Origin: Chrysemys picta bellii
Taxonomy: Eukaryota; Chordata; Testudines; Emydidae
Reading direction: 5' to 3'
Assembly (NCBI RefSeq): GCF_011386835.1
Contig: NC_088795.1
Span: forward strand, 98,764,434 to 98,828,433
Length of the DNA stretch: 64,000 nucleotides
Positions within the stretch are counted from its first letter, which is position 1; every line of letters starts with the position of its first letter. The notes under the pieces are model-generated. The model did not search any database, was not told the DNA's origin, and worked only from the letters and a program-made list of their open reading frames with translations. Shown piece after piece: positions 35,600-46,249 of the stretch. The position numbers were made by a program, and so were the translations under genes.

Positions 35600-36278
35600 C
35601 ACAAATTTAATTAACACATTATTTAAGTAGCATCATCAATATGGAAGCACGTCGTCCGGAACGGTGGCCAAAGCATGAAGGGCATACAAATGTTTAGCAT
35701 ATCTGGCATGTAAATACCTTGCAATGCCAGCTACAAAAGTGCCATGCAAACGCCTGTTCTCACTTTCAGGTGACACTGTAAATAAGAAGCGGGCAGCATT
35801 ATCTCCCATAAATGTAAACAAATTTGTTTGTCTTAGCGATTGGCTGAACAAGAAGTAGGACCGAGTGAACTTGTAGGCTCTAAAGTTTTACATTGTTTTG
35901 TTTTTGAGTGCAGTTATGTAACAAACAAACAAACAAATCTACATTTGTAGGTTGCACTTTCACGATAAAGAGATTGCACTACAGTACTTGTATGAGGTGA
36001 ATTGAAAAATACTGTTTCTTTTGTTTATCACTTTTACAGTGCAAATATTTGTAATAAAAATAATATAAAGTGAGTACTGAACACTTTGTATTCTGTGTTG
36101 TGATTGAAGTCGATATATTGGAAAATGTAGAAAAACATCCAAAATATTTAATAAATTTCAATGGGTATTCTATTGCTTAACAGTGTGATTAAAACTGCAA
36201 TTATTCACGATTAATTTTTTTGAGTTGATAGCGTGAGTTAACTGAAAAAAAAAACCTGCGATGAATCGACAGCCCTAA
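35600..36278. mobile_element. hAT-like nonautonomous remnant, right end
   Basis: The right end carries GATTAATTTTTTTGAGTTGA, GCGTGAGTTAACTG and GCGATGAATCGACAGCCCTAA, the inverted form of a widespread vertebrate hAT end (TTAGGGCTGTCGATT...). The left end was not found. The minus-strand frame 35636-35851 may be a piece of internal element sequence and has no recognised domain. Confidence 0.5.
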
Positions 36279-36426
36279 TATTTACTTTTAAATTTGTGGG
36301 TTGATTCTCCTATCCCTTACACCAGTTTACATGTGCAACTCCATGAACTTAAACTGAGTTGCTTTGGTTTAAACTAATGTCAGCTAAATGAGAATCAAGC
36401 TCTAAGTCTCCAATATTACTCGTATG

Positions 36427-36917
36427 TAAGGCTATAATTAGATCACAAAGGTCACGGCAGTCACGGAATCCGCGACGTCCAGAGACCTCTGTGATATTTT
36501 CTGCTCCAGGGCTGGAGCTCCCAGCTGGCCCCCCCACAGCTCCCAGCCCCTGCCCTGGTGGGAGGGACCCTGCAGCTCCCAGCCACGGTAGGGGGCGAAG
36601 GGACCCTGCAGTAGATCAACTCCCGCGAGCAGCAGAGGACCCCGGAGCTCCCACTCGCCGCAGGTGGCGGGGAAAACCCAGAGCTCCCTGCTGCCGTGGG
36701 CTGCTCAGTCACTATATGGGTGAGACCCCAGAGCTCCCACTCACTGCAGCGGCATGGGATCCCAGCAGCAGTGGGTGCCAAACCCGCCTCCCTATTTTGT
36801 CAAATATATTTTTAGTGAAAGTCAGGGACAGGTCACAGGCTCCTGTGAATTTTTGTTTATTGCCCATGACCTGTCCATGACCTTTGTTAAAAATATCTGT
36901 GATAAAATCTTAGCCTT
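36427..36917. mobile_element. TIR element, 491 bp, TSD ACTCRTATG
   Basis: ACTCGTATG (36418-36426) and ACTCATATG (36918-36926) flank an element with ends TAAGGCTATAATTAGATCAC and the complement of AAGGCTAAGATTTTATCAC. The left subterminal AAAGGTCACGG pairs with CCATGACCTTTGTT at the right. The interior is GC-rich. The superfamily is uncertain. A duplication of 8-9 bp suggests hAT. Confidence 0.7.
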
Positions 36918-37120
36918 ACTCATATGGGATCTTAAACAGATGATTTTATAAAAATACACTTCAAATAGGGAATCTTTTTTAATTTGTAAAAGCCAGTCCC
37001 ACCCCCATTAAAATCAATGACAAAACTCCTATTAGCTTCAGCAGCACAGGGCTGAGCCTTGTCTTGCCTATGGGCTTGTATTCATGGAGACACTGAGGAA
37101 AGTTAAGCTGAATTAACTAA

Positions 37121-37399
37121 GGGCTTGTCTACACTACCGCGCAGGGTCAATCTAAGATACACAACTTCAGCTATGTGAATAGTGTAGCTGAAGTTGACGT
37201 ACCTAGATCTACTTACTACGGTGTCTTCCCTGGGGTAAGTTGACAGCTGACACTCTCCCATCGACTCCTCTTGCGCTTCTCATTCTGGTGGAGTACTGGA
37301 ATCGACAGGAGAGCACTCAGTGGTCGATTAATTGCGTCATAAATCGACCCCTGCTAGATCCATTGCTGCCCGCCGATCTGGTGTAGTGTAGACAAGCTC
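37121..37399. mobile_element. Harbinger MITE, 279 bp, TSD TAA
   Basis: Ends GGGCTTGTCTACACTACC and GTGTAGTGTAGACAAGCTC. TAA is duplicated at 37118-37120 and 37400-37402. It contains a hairpin around ACACAACTTCAGCTATGTGA / TGTAGCTGAAGTTGACGT, shared with 45594-45893. Confidence 0.85.
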
Positions 37400-37654
37400 T
37401 AAATGTGTAAATTTAAAGTACATGTCTACACAACCACTTAATGCATGGCAAACTAGGGTGTAAATCCACAGTGTTTCAGCATGCTGTGCACTAATGGACT
37501 TAACTCTGACCCTTGTGCATATACATTATGATATAGTCTTTAATTACGTGATTCTATTCTACTTGTCATTGAAGCCTATGACTGGGTAAAAGCTGTAGGA
37601 TCAGGCTGTATAGTTTTGATTCTGATTTCACAGGAGTGGGTGGGTGAGGTTCTG

Positions 37655-37725
37655 CTGCCTGTGATGTGCAGGAGATCAGACTAGATGATCACGATGGTCC
37701 CTTCTGGCCGTAAGGTCTAGGAATC
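37655..37725 (+). mobile_element. CR1 3'-end fragment
   Basis: CAGACTAGATGATCACGATG followed by GTCCCTTCTGGCC and TAAGGTCTAGGAATC is a plus-strand CR1 3' UTR tail, severely truncated. Confidence 0.7.
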
Positions 37726-38584
37726 ATACCAATGAAAATCAGGAATAAGACCAATGAAAAAACATTGTAAAACTGGTATAAGAAGAAAATCAGACCCCAT
37801 GTGATGCTGAATCACATGTAAACATTACATCCTGCTCCCAGTGAAGTCAAAGACAAAGCAGCCAGCATTTCAGTGGGAACAGGAGACCCAACCAGAAAGG
37901 AAATTTATTTCTGTCTCAATAACTGAGTCACAAAACTGACTAAGGAAACAAAAGATAGCTGGGACACATAAGCAATATGAAAGAGTGAAGTTTGGTATTA
38001 ATCAGACTTTCCACTCTCAAACTCAAAATCCCATCCCCTGTAATATCACCGTTTCCAGTCCCAGATTTTTTACCCTCAAAGCTTCCTCTTTTTTTTTGAT
38101 TGATTTTTTTCAGTATTGCTGCCACGTTTTTATTTGCTGTTTTCATCAAGCTCTCTTTTCTTTCCTTTTAAATAGGTGCCAACTTTACTCTTGAGAATAA
38201 AATTGGAAGGTTTCTCAAGTTTGTAGTTCAGGCCCATGGTGTTTCTAAGACTCTAGATTCATAACACAGAGCAAAATTCTCTTCTCAGATTCATGGAGTG
38301 GAGTTCAACGCTGATATTCTCCTCCCTCTATGGATTCAGAACTCTCATTGACATCAGCTCCCACATAGTTGCTAGTTGTAATACAATTTAACAGCAGTTA
38401 CCACCTGATCCTGTGGAGTGCTGAATACCCGGCCTACACTCTCATTGCCTTCCATCGGAATTGAGGACACTTGCACTTGCTCTGTGTGCCCAGTCAAATT
38501 CATAAAACCAGAATTTTAATTAGGTTTTGTCAAATGAACTGTGATATTCTGGCAGTGAATACATATACTAATCTATTTGTAAGC
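37726..38584. other. No gene recognised
   Basis: AT-rich sequence without supportable exons. The two facing 69-codon frames near 37940-38194 overlap each other and lack support. Confidence 0.4.

Positions 38585-38610
<26 letters not shown>
38585..38610. repeat. (AG)n microsatellite
   Basis: Thirteen uninterrupted AG dinucleotides. Confidence 0.95.
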
Positions 38611-38615
<5 letters not shown>

Positions 38616-39118
38616 ATCCCAGAGAAAATATGCTATTCCTGAACTGAGTTTTGCCAACAGAAGAATACAGAAATTCTTCTGATTAAACTTTACAGTAAAA
38701 TGATATATTATGGTTAGTTTACCACACATTATATGAATTCAAAAGATGACCAGTCAATTTGGCAATGTTTGATCATACAATACAGGAATCTGATTACATT
38801 AATGCTACATTTCCAAACTCTTCTTGTCCTATTTTCACACTGCTCCCCATAGGAATCAAAGCCGTCAAGTCAAATAAGAAAATTTCCCCTATCCTTTGAA
38901 CATCTTGGATCAAAGGGCTGACTGATAGCTGTGATCTCTGAAAGAGAAAGGCACACCCTCTGGTAAGATCTCTATTTATTAGGAAAATTTGACTGGGCAC
39001 ACAGAGCATTGTTGACATTAGGGAGAGAACCAGCTCATGAAGTTAAGGTCTGAAACTGAATTTACCCACAGATCCTTGATGTTTGAACTTATTGCTGACA
39101 ACCCAGGACATTATAGAG

Positions 39119-39925
39119 CAGAGGTGGACAAACCTTTTGGCCCGAAGGCCACATCTGGGTGGGGAAATTGCATGCAGGGCCATGAATGTAGGGCTGGGGC
39201 AGGGGGTTGGGGTGCGGGAGTGAGTGCAGGGTGTGGGAGGGATTGCGCTGAGCAGGAAGGGGCTCAGGGCAAGGGGTTGGGGCACAGAAGGGGTGCAGGG
39301 TGTACAAGGGGGCTCAGGGTAGGGGGTTGCAGTGCAGGAGAGGTGCGGGAGGGGGCTCAGGGCAGGGGGTTGGGGTGTAGGAGGGTGTGAGGTGCGGCCG
39401 GGGCCTCAGGGCAGGGGGCTGGGGTGCATGAGGGGTATGGCAAGGGGCTGGAGTGTGGAGTGCAAGAGGAGTTTGGGGTGCAGGCTCCGGCCCAGCGCCG
39501 CTTCCCTGGAGTGGCTCTAGGGTGGCAGTGGCACTCAGCGGGGCTAAGACGGGCTCCCTGCCTGCCCTGGCCCCGCGCCACTCCCGCAAGCGACCGGCAC
39601 CACGTCCCTGCAGCCCGGGGGGGTAGCAGGGCAGAGGGCTCCACGCACTGCCCTCATCTGCGGGTACCTCCCCCGAAACTCCCATTGACAATGGCTCCCC
39701 ATTCCCAGCCAATGGGAGCTGTGGAGGACGGGGGGCGGTGCCAGCAGGCGAGGGCAGCGCACAGAGCCCTCTGCCCCTCCTCCCCCAGGGGCTGCAGGGA
39801 CTTGGTGCCGGCCGCTTCCAGCAGTGGCGCAGGGCCCACGGCACCACAGGGGAGGCAATCCCACGGGCCAGATCAAAAGACCTGACAGGCCGGATCTGGC
39901 CCACAGGCCATAGTTTGCCCACCCG
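39119..39925. mobile_element. hAT-like element, 807 bp, exact TSD TTATAGAG
   Basis: TTATAGAG at 39111-39118 and 39926-39933. Ends CAGAGGTGGACAAACC and GTTTGCCCACCCG, followed inward by TTTTGGCCCGAAGGCCACAT. The left half is a roughly 25-40 bp G-rich minisatellite built from GGGGCTCAGGGCAGGGGGTT-like units. The long frames on both strands come from it. Confidence 0.85.
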
Positions 39926-40204
39926 TTATAGAGAAAGGCCCTGATTGCAAAGTTCAGATCCGAAGGCAAACTTCTCCATCATTGAGGGGCAATTTTCAGA
40001 TTGGATATTCCACTTTAAACCCATTTCTAGGCTTTCTCCAAGCCAACACCCAAAGACTAGTTTCCCTATATTCTTGTTATATTCCCCACTTCTACAATTA
40101 TGAAAAAAAAGGTCCCTTTAAATCAAATGGGAAAACGTGGTCAATTGGCTCACATAACTCCTATGTGATTAAAGGGACCACTTTGGGATTCTCTTTTGAA
40201 TTTT

Positions 40205-40565
40205 TGTGTAACAAGGCGGACCTTCTCCCCAGCTTAATGACTCACTGTTGCATCATCAGTCTCTTTTTGGCAGGCTTGTAGTGTCTAAACTTCCACAAAC
40301 AGTTCCTCAGCTCACCCATCACATCTCTGGCTCCCACTGTCTTTCCTCCCAAGGGACTCTGTCTCTGGCAGTTCTGCAGCTCCTGCAGCTAGCACATGCT
40401 CTCTCTCCCCCCATCTCAGCCAATACTTTCTCACTGATTCTCTCTCTGACCCTTTATAGACCCAGGTGCAGCTGCATCCCCTTAATTGGCCCAAATGGCA
40501 GCACTTGTTCTGGCACAGAGGAGCTGGATCTACTTCAGTTATAGGGGCCAGCCATCCTGTGACAT
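40205..40565 (-). repeat. 3' LTR of the gypsy-type element
   Basis: On the minus strand it starts TGTCACAGGATGGC, has TATAAAGGGTCAGAGAGAGA (TATA-like) near 40455, and ends ACACA. It aligns along its length with 47537-47888, clearly diverged. A polypurine tract abuts the 40565 side. Confidence 0.7.
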
Positions 40566-41179
40566 ACCTCCCTTTAAAAACAATCAAACACCTGCCACTT
40601 TCACAGGCAGGTTTTATCTGTCCTTCAAGAGCCCTTTTGGACTGCTCTCATCTACAAGCCAAAACAAAAAATTCCACATGAACTCATACACATCAGTACT
40701 GCCCAGATTTGTCACATTCCTTAAAACAAGCCTTTCAATCCACATCCTCACCAGGGCACCTTCCACATAACCTCATCTTCTCTGGGGCTTCAAGGTCTCT
40801 GTACACAGAATCTTTCATTTTCCCTTAAATTCACTGATCATGAGGCTCAGATGACAACTCTCTTCCCGAGTGGCCCAATGTTCCACAGCCGGCTGCTCTT
40901 TTTCCTCACTGAATCATCTGTAGCTCACATTCTGCAGCCACCACTTGCTCTGGCAAGTCCGCAGTCCTCATAAGTTCCCAGTCGCCATAAAACAGGTGTC
41001 CTCTGGGCTTGAATTCATGGGAGTTTTAGAGAAAATCAAACCAAGTAAATCCAGTTTGAAAACAGTTGTGTATGCTCAAGGGAATCCATCATTGTGCCCT
41101 AACTCAGCCTTTGCTGAGAATTCTGGCATCCTCTTTGAAGCAGACTATAGGTTTGCTGAGAATTTAATTAAAGCAGTCA
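40566..41179 (-). other. Probable 3' internal region of the gypsy-type element
   Basis: Sequence between the polypurine tract and the Harbinger remnant. No coding frame is recognised. It is assigned to the LTR element only by position. Confidence 0.35.
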
Positions 41180-41377
41180 GTTGTTCGTGTGGACACAACT
41201 GCTGCGCACCACGTTTTTCATGCTTCCAACAGCTATCCCACAGTGCTTTCAAGGCCGACGGTTACTGATCTGTGCATTGACCTGTATGTCCTCCCCTGCT
41301 TTGGTGTCAAGTTCCCAGGATACCCCTTTTAAAGACTGGCACAGAGCCAGAATTTGCCCATTTGTTCCTGGAGCTGA

Positions 41378-41540
41378 GTGTATCAGCATGCTTGCAATAC
41401 AACTGCAATAACACTCCAAAAGCACCACAACATGCATTGTGCACAAAGAGAAAGTTGGGGACATGTAATCTGTCCATTTTATGATGAGCTGCACAGGATC
41501 CTACACAATTATAGCATAACCCATCTAAGATACCATGTGG
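41378..41540 (+). pseudogene. Myb/SANT-like DNA-binding fragment
   Basis: The plus frame contains 'CPFYDELHRIL', matching the conserved 'CRFYDELHAIL' end of the Myb/SANT-like domain of Harbinger-derived proteins common in turtle genomes. The upstream helix region is degraded. In Harbinger elements this protein helps bring the transposase to its ends. Identification rests on one motif. Confidence 0.45.
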
Positions 41541-43235
41541 AGCCTGCTGGCTGCTTTCTTCCCTGCCCTCCCCGCAGTGGCAACCAGAGGGTGAGCAGGA
41601 GGATGCTGGACAGGACTTGTCCCCAAGAGCCAGAATCTTTTTGGGACCCAGGACTCTGATACCAGCCTGCTGGAAAGCCAGCCGCAGTTATGCTTTGTTG
41701 CATAGTGGGAGTGGTGAGTGGGAGGGGCCATGGGCAGAAGAGGTGGGACAGGGACCTACCCTCCCCCAAGGGAAGCTTCATCTGCTGCCCATGACCTAGC
41801 CGTACCGTTTACTATTGTGTTATACGGCCTTTATACCTTCTATTCCGAGTGCCCCATGGCCACAGCCATTTCAGATGGATGTGAACTAGGAACCCTCCTG
41901 AGTATCCAGTCCTTGTCTCCCTCTGTCAGCCCATGCTGACTGTTGGCCCTCTGTCAATGTTTCCAAAATGGTGGCTGCTCCACTTGGGCAATTGGCCTCT
42001 GTCTCATGCTGAAGACCCGACTACAGGCAGTTTTTAGGACTGCAGCACGGAGGACACTTGCCCATCTTCCTGTTTTTCTTTCCCCTTCCCTCATCTGTCC
42101 AGCCCAGCAAACAATCCTACCCACAACCTCCACACACATACACTGTTCATCAGCCTAAAATGGCAGCTGGCAGGATGGCACAGCCAGTGTCTCTATGCCT
42201 CCCCTATCCCACCCCACCCCTCATGGTATATCCGAATAATGAAAAAATTAATTTGTGCAAAATGCTACAGAGGATTGAGACAGTGGTTACAGGAAAATAA
42301 GTTTATTTGGTGTTCATAGTGTAGATGAGGTATATATGGACATTGCAAGCTCAGTAAAGGTACAAACAGGACTGTTCCTTGCTGAGGTTTAAATGCCCTG
42401 TGACACTCATTCAACTAACAAACATGGCAGGAACCTCTGTTTTTCTCTGCACTTTCTCCATGCCTGCAAGAGAGAGATTGCAGGACTTAAGACCAAGGAA
42501 TTGCTTGATTTTGGTTTGCACATTATAGGCAGTAGCCGCACACTGATCCCTTCGGTATAGGTCCTGGGCCTCTTCCACTCCTGCAGCACTCTGGGGGGAC
42601 CATCCTGGTGAATAACTTCACAGCATCTCTCACTGCTCTGCCCTTTTGCCTTTGTGTATAAGACCATTCTCTCTGTCAGTCTCCTAGTCACCCACCTCAG
42701 TGTAACTTCAAGAGTCAGGCCAGCCTAAAGGGAACGCAGAGGGGATTCCTATCTGGCTCAGCCCTCCAATGCCGCCCCCCCACACACACATATACCCTCA
42801 GATAGCATAGAAGCACCTCAAACACACAAACAAAATTGCAAAACTAAAATGGGAGCATAATTCCAACCTACTAAGGCACAGTGGCAAATAGCTTGGAGAG
42901 CAAACAGAAATCCCAATATACTTGGTGCCTCCTCAAATGCAGACCACTCACCATCTTTGAGGTTCCCCTAGGATTGGGAAAAACAGAGAGGCAACTTTAC
43001 CACCTCCCCCCATATTCCCACAACATCTGCAACGATCAGACCATCAAAGACAGAGCCTCTATCTACTGCTGAAAAGATAGCAAATCTAAGGGGGCAAAAA
43101 GACTTGGAATGAGATGTTTGCAGAACTCATGGCAGAGAGTCCCAGAGGAAGACTGCACTGGCTGAGAGGTAGAAGCAGTACATGATGACCCAGAGGGAGA
43201 AAGAAATATAGCTCTCCCAGAAGATTGTGGTAGTC
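41541..43235. other. Harbinger-associated and unassigned sequence
   Basis: No clear gene. The minus frame 42407-42691 (94 aa) and the plus frames near 41617-42300 have no motif I can name. A CA-rich patch lies at 42778-42800. Confidence 0.35.
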
Positions 43236-43535
43236 ATAGGCACTGACTTCATGGGTGCTCTGGGGCTTGAGCACCCACGGAAAAAGAAAAGCGGGTGCTC
43301 AGCACCCACTGGTGGGCCTTGCCAATCAGTTCCTCCTTGTACCCTCCAGCACCTCCTGACCGCCGCTGATCAGCTGTTCAGCAGCGGGCAGGAGATGGTG
43401 GCAGGGGAGAGGAGGAGTGGGGCCAGGAAGAGCCGGAGCGAGGGTGGGATGCTCATGGAGGAGATGGCAGAATGAGGTGGGAAGGAGTGGAGTGGGGATG
43501 GGGCACCCCCAGGAAATCAGAAAGTCGGTGCCTGT
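43236..43535. mobile_element. MITE, relative of 8384-8739
   Basis: Starts ATAGGCACTGACTTCATGGG, contains GAGCACCCAC...GGGTGCTCAGCACCCAC, and ends AAGTCGGTGCCTGT. The flanks share GGTAG. Same ends and same internal palindromic words as the element in the DIRS RT. Confidence 0.65.
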
Positions 43536-44143
43536 GGTAGCAGTGGCCAAGGAAAGCATTGCTATGGCCATGGAGAGCATGGAAAAAGACAGGGGAGATG
43601 TACAGGCAACTCATGGGCACTACTCTGAGCCAGAGTGCTCTACCACAAAACATGCTTCTGCTAGGCTAGCAGTCCATGAAGCCCTGTAAGCTGGGAGCCA
43701 GCCATATCCTTTAGGGACCAGCAGAAACTCCTCCCCGCTGTACCCATGCAGCACTTGTGCAAGAGGTCATTTCCCTCTCAGGTCCAAAATCTGCTGACTA
43801 AGGACTCTGGCTCCTGGGAACCCAGTACTTTCGAGCCCTGCAAATGTACCTGAAAATTTTGAGCCTCAGCACTCAACCCCCACATATCAGAAGAGGCAGG
43901 GGGAAGACCTATACACGCCTATAACTTTAAGCCTCCTACCTTGTTTGCATTGTTGCACTTTCAGTTTGGTTTGCACTGTTTTATTTAAAGGTTTGCTTTT
44001 TGTTGATTGGTAGATTGTTTTAGTAAATGTATTTTCAAATAAAAAGGTATTGTTATTTATCCTTTGGTTCAGGTAAAACTTTAGTTTTGGCTTTGGTATT
44101 GTTTCATAATAAAAAACTATTAGAATCCATTTTGGTCCATTAT

Positions 44144-44251
44144 CAGGGGGTAGCCGTGTTAGTCTGTATCTACAAAAACAACAAGGAGTCTGGTGGCACC
44201 TTAAAGACTAACAGATCTGTTAGTCTTTAAGGTGCCACCAGACTCCTTGTT
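44144..44251. mobile_element. Fold-back SINE copy, exact 15-bp TSD
   Basis: ATTTTGGTCCATTAT occurs exactly at 44129-44143 and 44252-44266. Between them the repeat runs GGGGGTAGCCGTGTTAGTCT to CTAACAGAT and then turns back as CTGTTAGTCTTTAAGGTGCC to ACTCCTTGT. The two arms around about 44215 are essentially perfect complements over roughly 35 nt. The TSD shows that the folded structure entered as, or formed during, one insertion event. Confidence 0.88.
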
Positions 44252-44529
44252 ATTTTGGTCCATTATGATTCATCACTGCACGTGACACATAAAATCCTTT
44301 AAATAAAGCTAAAATAATTCATATGGTTTTAGAAAAGTTTATAGGCAGCATCCTACTTCCACCACCCATAAACAATACTGCACTGTCAGCAATCTATCCC
44401 TGTCAACCTTCTACAGCTGGATGTACAGCTACACATGTTGAAACCCGAGACTCAAAAATATAAACAATGGGCATCCCTGACAATATTCTCTATGGGATGT
44501 CTTGCTGAACCGAGCAAGTCTCTGCAGCT

Positions 44530-45560
44530 CAGTCTCCCACCCATTGTTAAGGCTTTCCCCCCTTGGTCTCACAAATATTGTGCAGAACACAGCATAGAGC
44601 TATAATGGTCAGGAGATTTTTTTCTGCTGCTTCCAAACAATTCTATAAGCTGCATCATCCGCCTTTCAAATGGCCAAATGCACACATAACCACCATTCTG
44701 CAACTACTTTGGCAATAGTTCTGTCCAAGAGGCCTGTGCATTCCTTCATTAATCAGGGTATCCGAGGATAAGTGGGGTCTCCCAACTTTCACATCATTAA
44801 TGTCCAGACTGGTCCTGGGGGCAAACAATCCTTTCTCTATTAATTTAAGCAGAACTGAGTTTCAAAAGATTCATGCATTGTGGATCCTTCCAGACCACAT
44901 AGCATTTGTGTGTGTAAAACTAACATGGTGATCAACCAATCCTTGGAGCATCATGGAGAAATACCTTTCTATGTAATTGTTTTTCCTGGTCGGGGGTGCA
45001 AATGATAGGCACATAGATTCTATCAACTGCACCTATACAGTTTGGGAACGCCCTATATACTAAGCCATCAATAATCTCCTGAGCATTACCCACCTTTATA
45101 ACCTGGCTAGACAGTACCTTATTAATGGTGGAGCAGACCTGCATGACAGTGGCCCTAACAGTTGATCTCCCCAAACCGAACAGGTTGGCTACAGACCAAT
45201 AACATTCCGGAGTGGCCAGCTTCCAGATGGCAATGGTGACCCACTTATCCCTGGGTATGGGGCACTACATATTGATATGCTGCCACTACAGCTGCAGGCC
45301 CAATTCTGCACAGATCTCTAAAAAAGTAGCCCTCCCCATCCTGAAGTTCTCTCATCACTGCGTCCCAGGTCTACAGAATGATTCTCTCCCACCAATCTAT
45401 GCTGGCTTGCTTGGCCCAGAAATGGCACTGCATACTGTGTAGCTGAGCCAAGAACTGGTCCTCTAGTTCCAACAGCTTGGTATCCTCATCTTGCTGCAAC
45501 AGATTTGCAGTGACCTCCTGCTGCTGGAGGAGCCACTGATGCTACCATTGAATATTCTCC
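44530..45560 (-). pseudogene. PIF/Harbinger transposase (nuclease) remnant
   Basis: Harbinger nuclease is a DDE-type enzyme that cuts at element ends. Minus-strand segments: 'GRSTVRATVMQVCSTINKVL' (45174 on), preceded by degraded 'ATPECYWSVANLFGLGRSTV'-like sequence, then 'FPNCIGAVDRIYVPI', in which the first catalytic Asp (A-V-D) is kept but the usual 'DGTH' is altered to 'DRIY'. Further on, a block resembling 'GDPTYPRIP' and one resembling 'AVFCTIFVR' correspond to the second conserved region and the C-terminal 'CVLHN' block. Several stops and shifts make it inactive. Confidence 0.72.
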
Positions 45561-45593
45561 TGAGCCTGCACCATCTGCTTGGTGGTGTGGTAT

Positions 45594-45893
45594 GGCTGGT
45601 CTACACTGGGGGGGGGGGAGGGGATCGATCTAAGATACACAACTTCAGCTACGTGAATAGCGTAGCTGAAGTCGACATATCTTAGATCGATTTACCTCGG
45701 GTCCTCAAGGCGCGGGATTGACAGCTGTGGCTCCCCCGTCGACTCCGCTTCCGCCTCTCGCTCTGGTGGAGTTCTGGAGTCGACGGGGAGTGCGTTCGGG
45801 GATTGATTGATCGCATCTAGACGAGACACGATAAATCAATCCCCGATAGATCGATCGCTACCTGCTGATCCGGCGGGTAGTGAAGATGTACCC
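45594..45893. mobile_element. Harbinger MITE, ~300 bp
   Basis: Left end GGCTGGTCTACACTGGGG, right end AGTGAAGATGTACCC. It contains the hairpin GATCTAAGATACACAACTTC ... GACATATCTTAGATCGAT and the block CTCTGGTGGAGTTCTGGAGT, both shared with 37121-37399. The inner repeats are better preserved than in the 37 kb copy. Confidence 0.72.
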
Positions 45894-46249
45894 ATAGGCA
45901 GAGCCCAATGCCAAATGCATCCAGGTTTGAATGCTGTACTACAGCCTGAGCAGCCTGTGTGTATTCGCTCTTGCCACATTGCAGCACAGTGCCTTTCTCG
46001 GTCCATGCTGACAGATAGCAATTCAAAAATGGTGCTGGCCCACCCAGAAAAAAAGGATGGGGCGGAGACAGCAGAAACATGAGTTTTTAAAAAATGTGAA
46101 CCCCCTGGCTTCTGCTTTGCATCCCACAATTTACAGTTAAAACCGTCCCATGATTAAGGATACAGTTTTGGCACAGGTATTTTTATTAAAAATCACAGAC
46201 AAGATGTGGGCAATAAGTCAATAAATCACAGAAATGTATACAGGACTGG

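Larger units (their letters stand above)
41180..46230 (-). mobile_element. Decayed PIF/Harbinger element with nested insertions
   Basis: It holds a minus-strand Harbinger nuclease remnant (45560-44530) and a plus-strand Myb/SANT-like fragment (about 41378-41540), the two proteins of autonomous Harbinger elements. GTGTGGACACAAC near 41190 resembles a Harbinger end, but exact termini are not defined. Later insertions: MITE 43236-43535, fold-back SINE 44144-44251, Harbinger MITE 45594-45893. Confidence 0.45.

Noticed and set aside
39180..39480. Possible CRISPR-like or gene-regulatory tandem array
   Set aside because: Units are G-rich, variable in length and directly abutting, with no unique spacers. 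It is a minisatellite inside a hAT-like element.
42407..42691. 94-codon minus-strand frame as a second Harbinger protein
   Set aside because: It lies in the Harbinger interval but contains no motif I can tie to Myb/SANT or nuclease domains.
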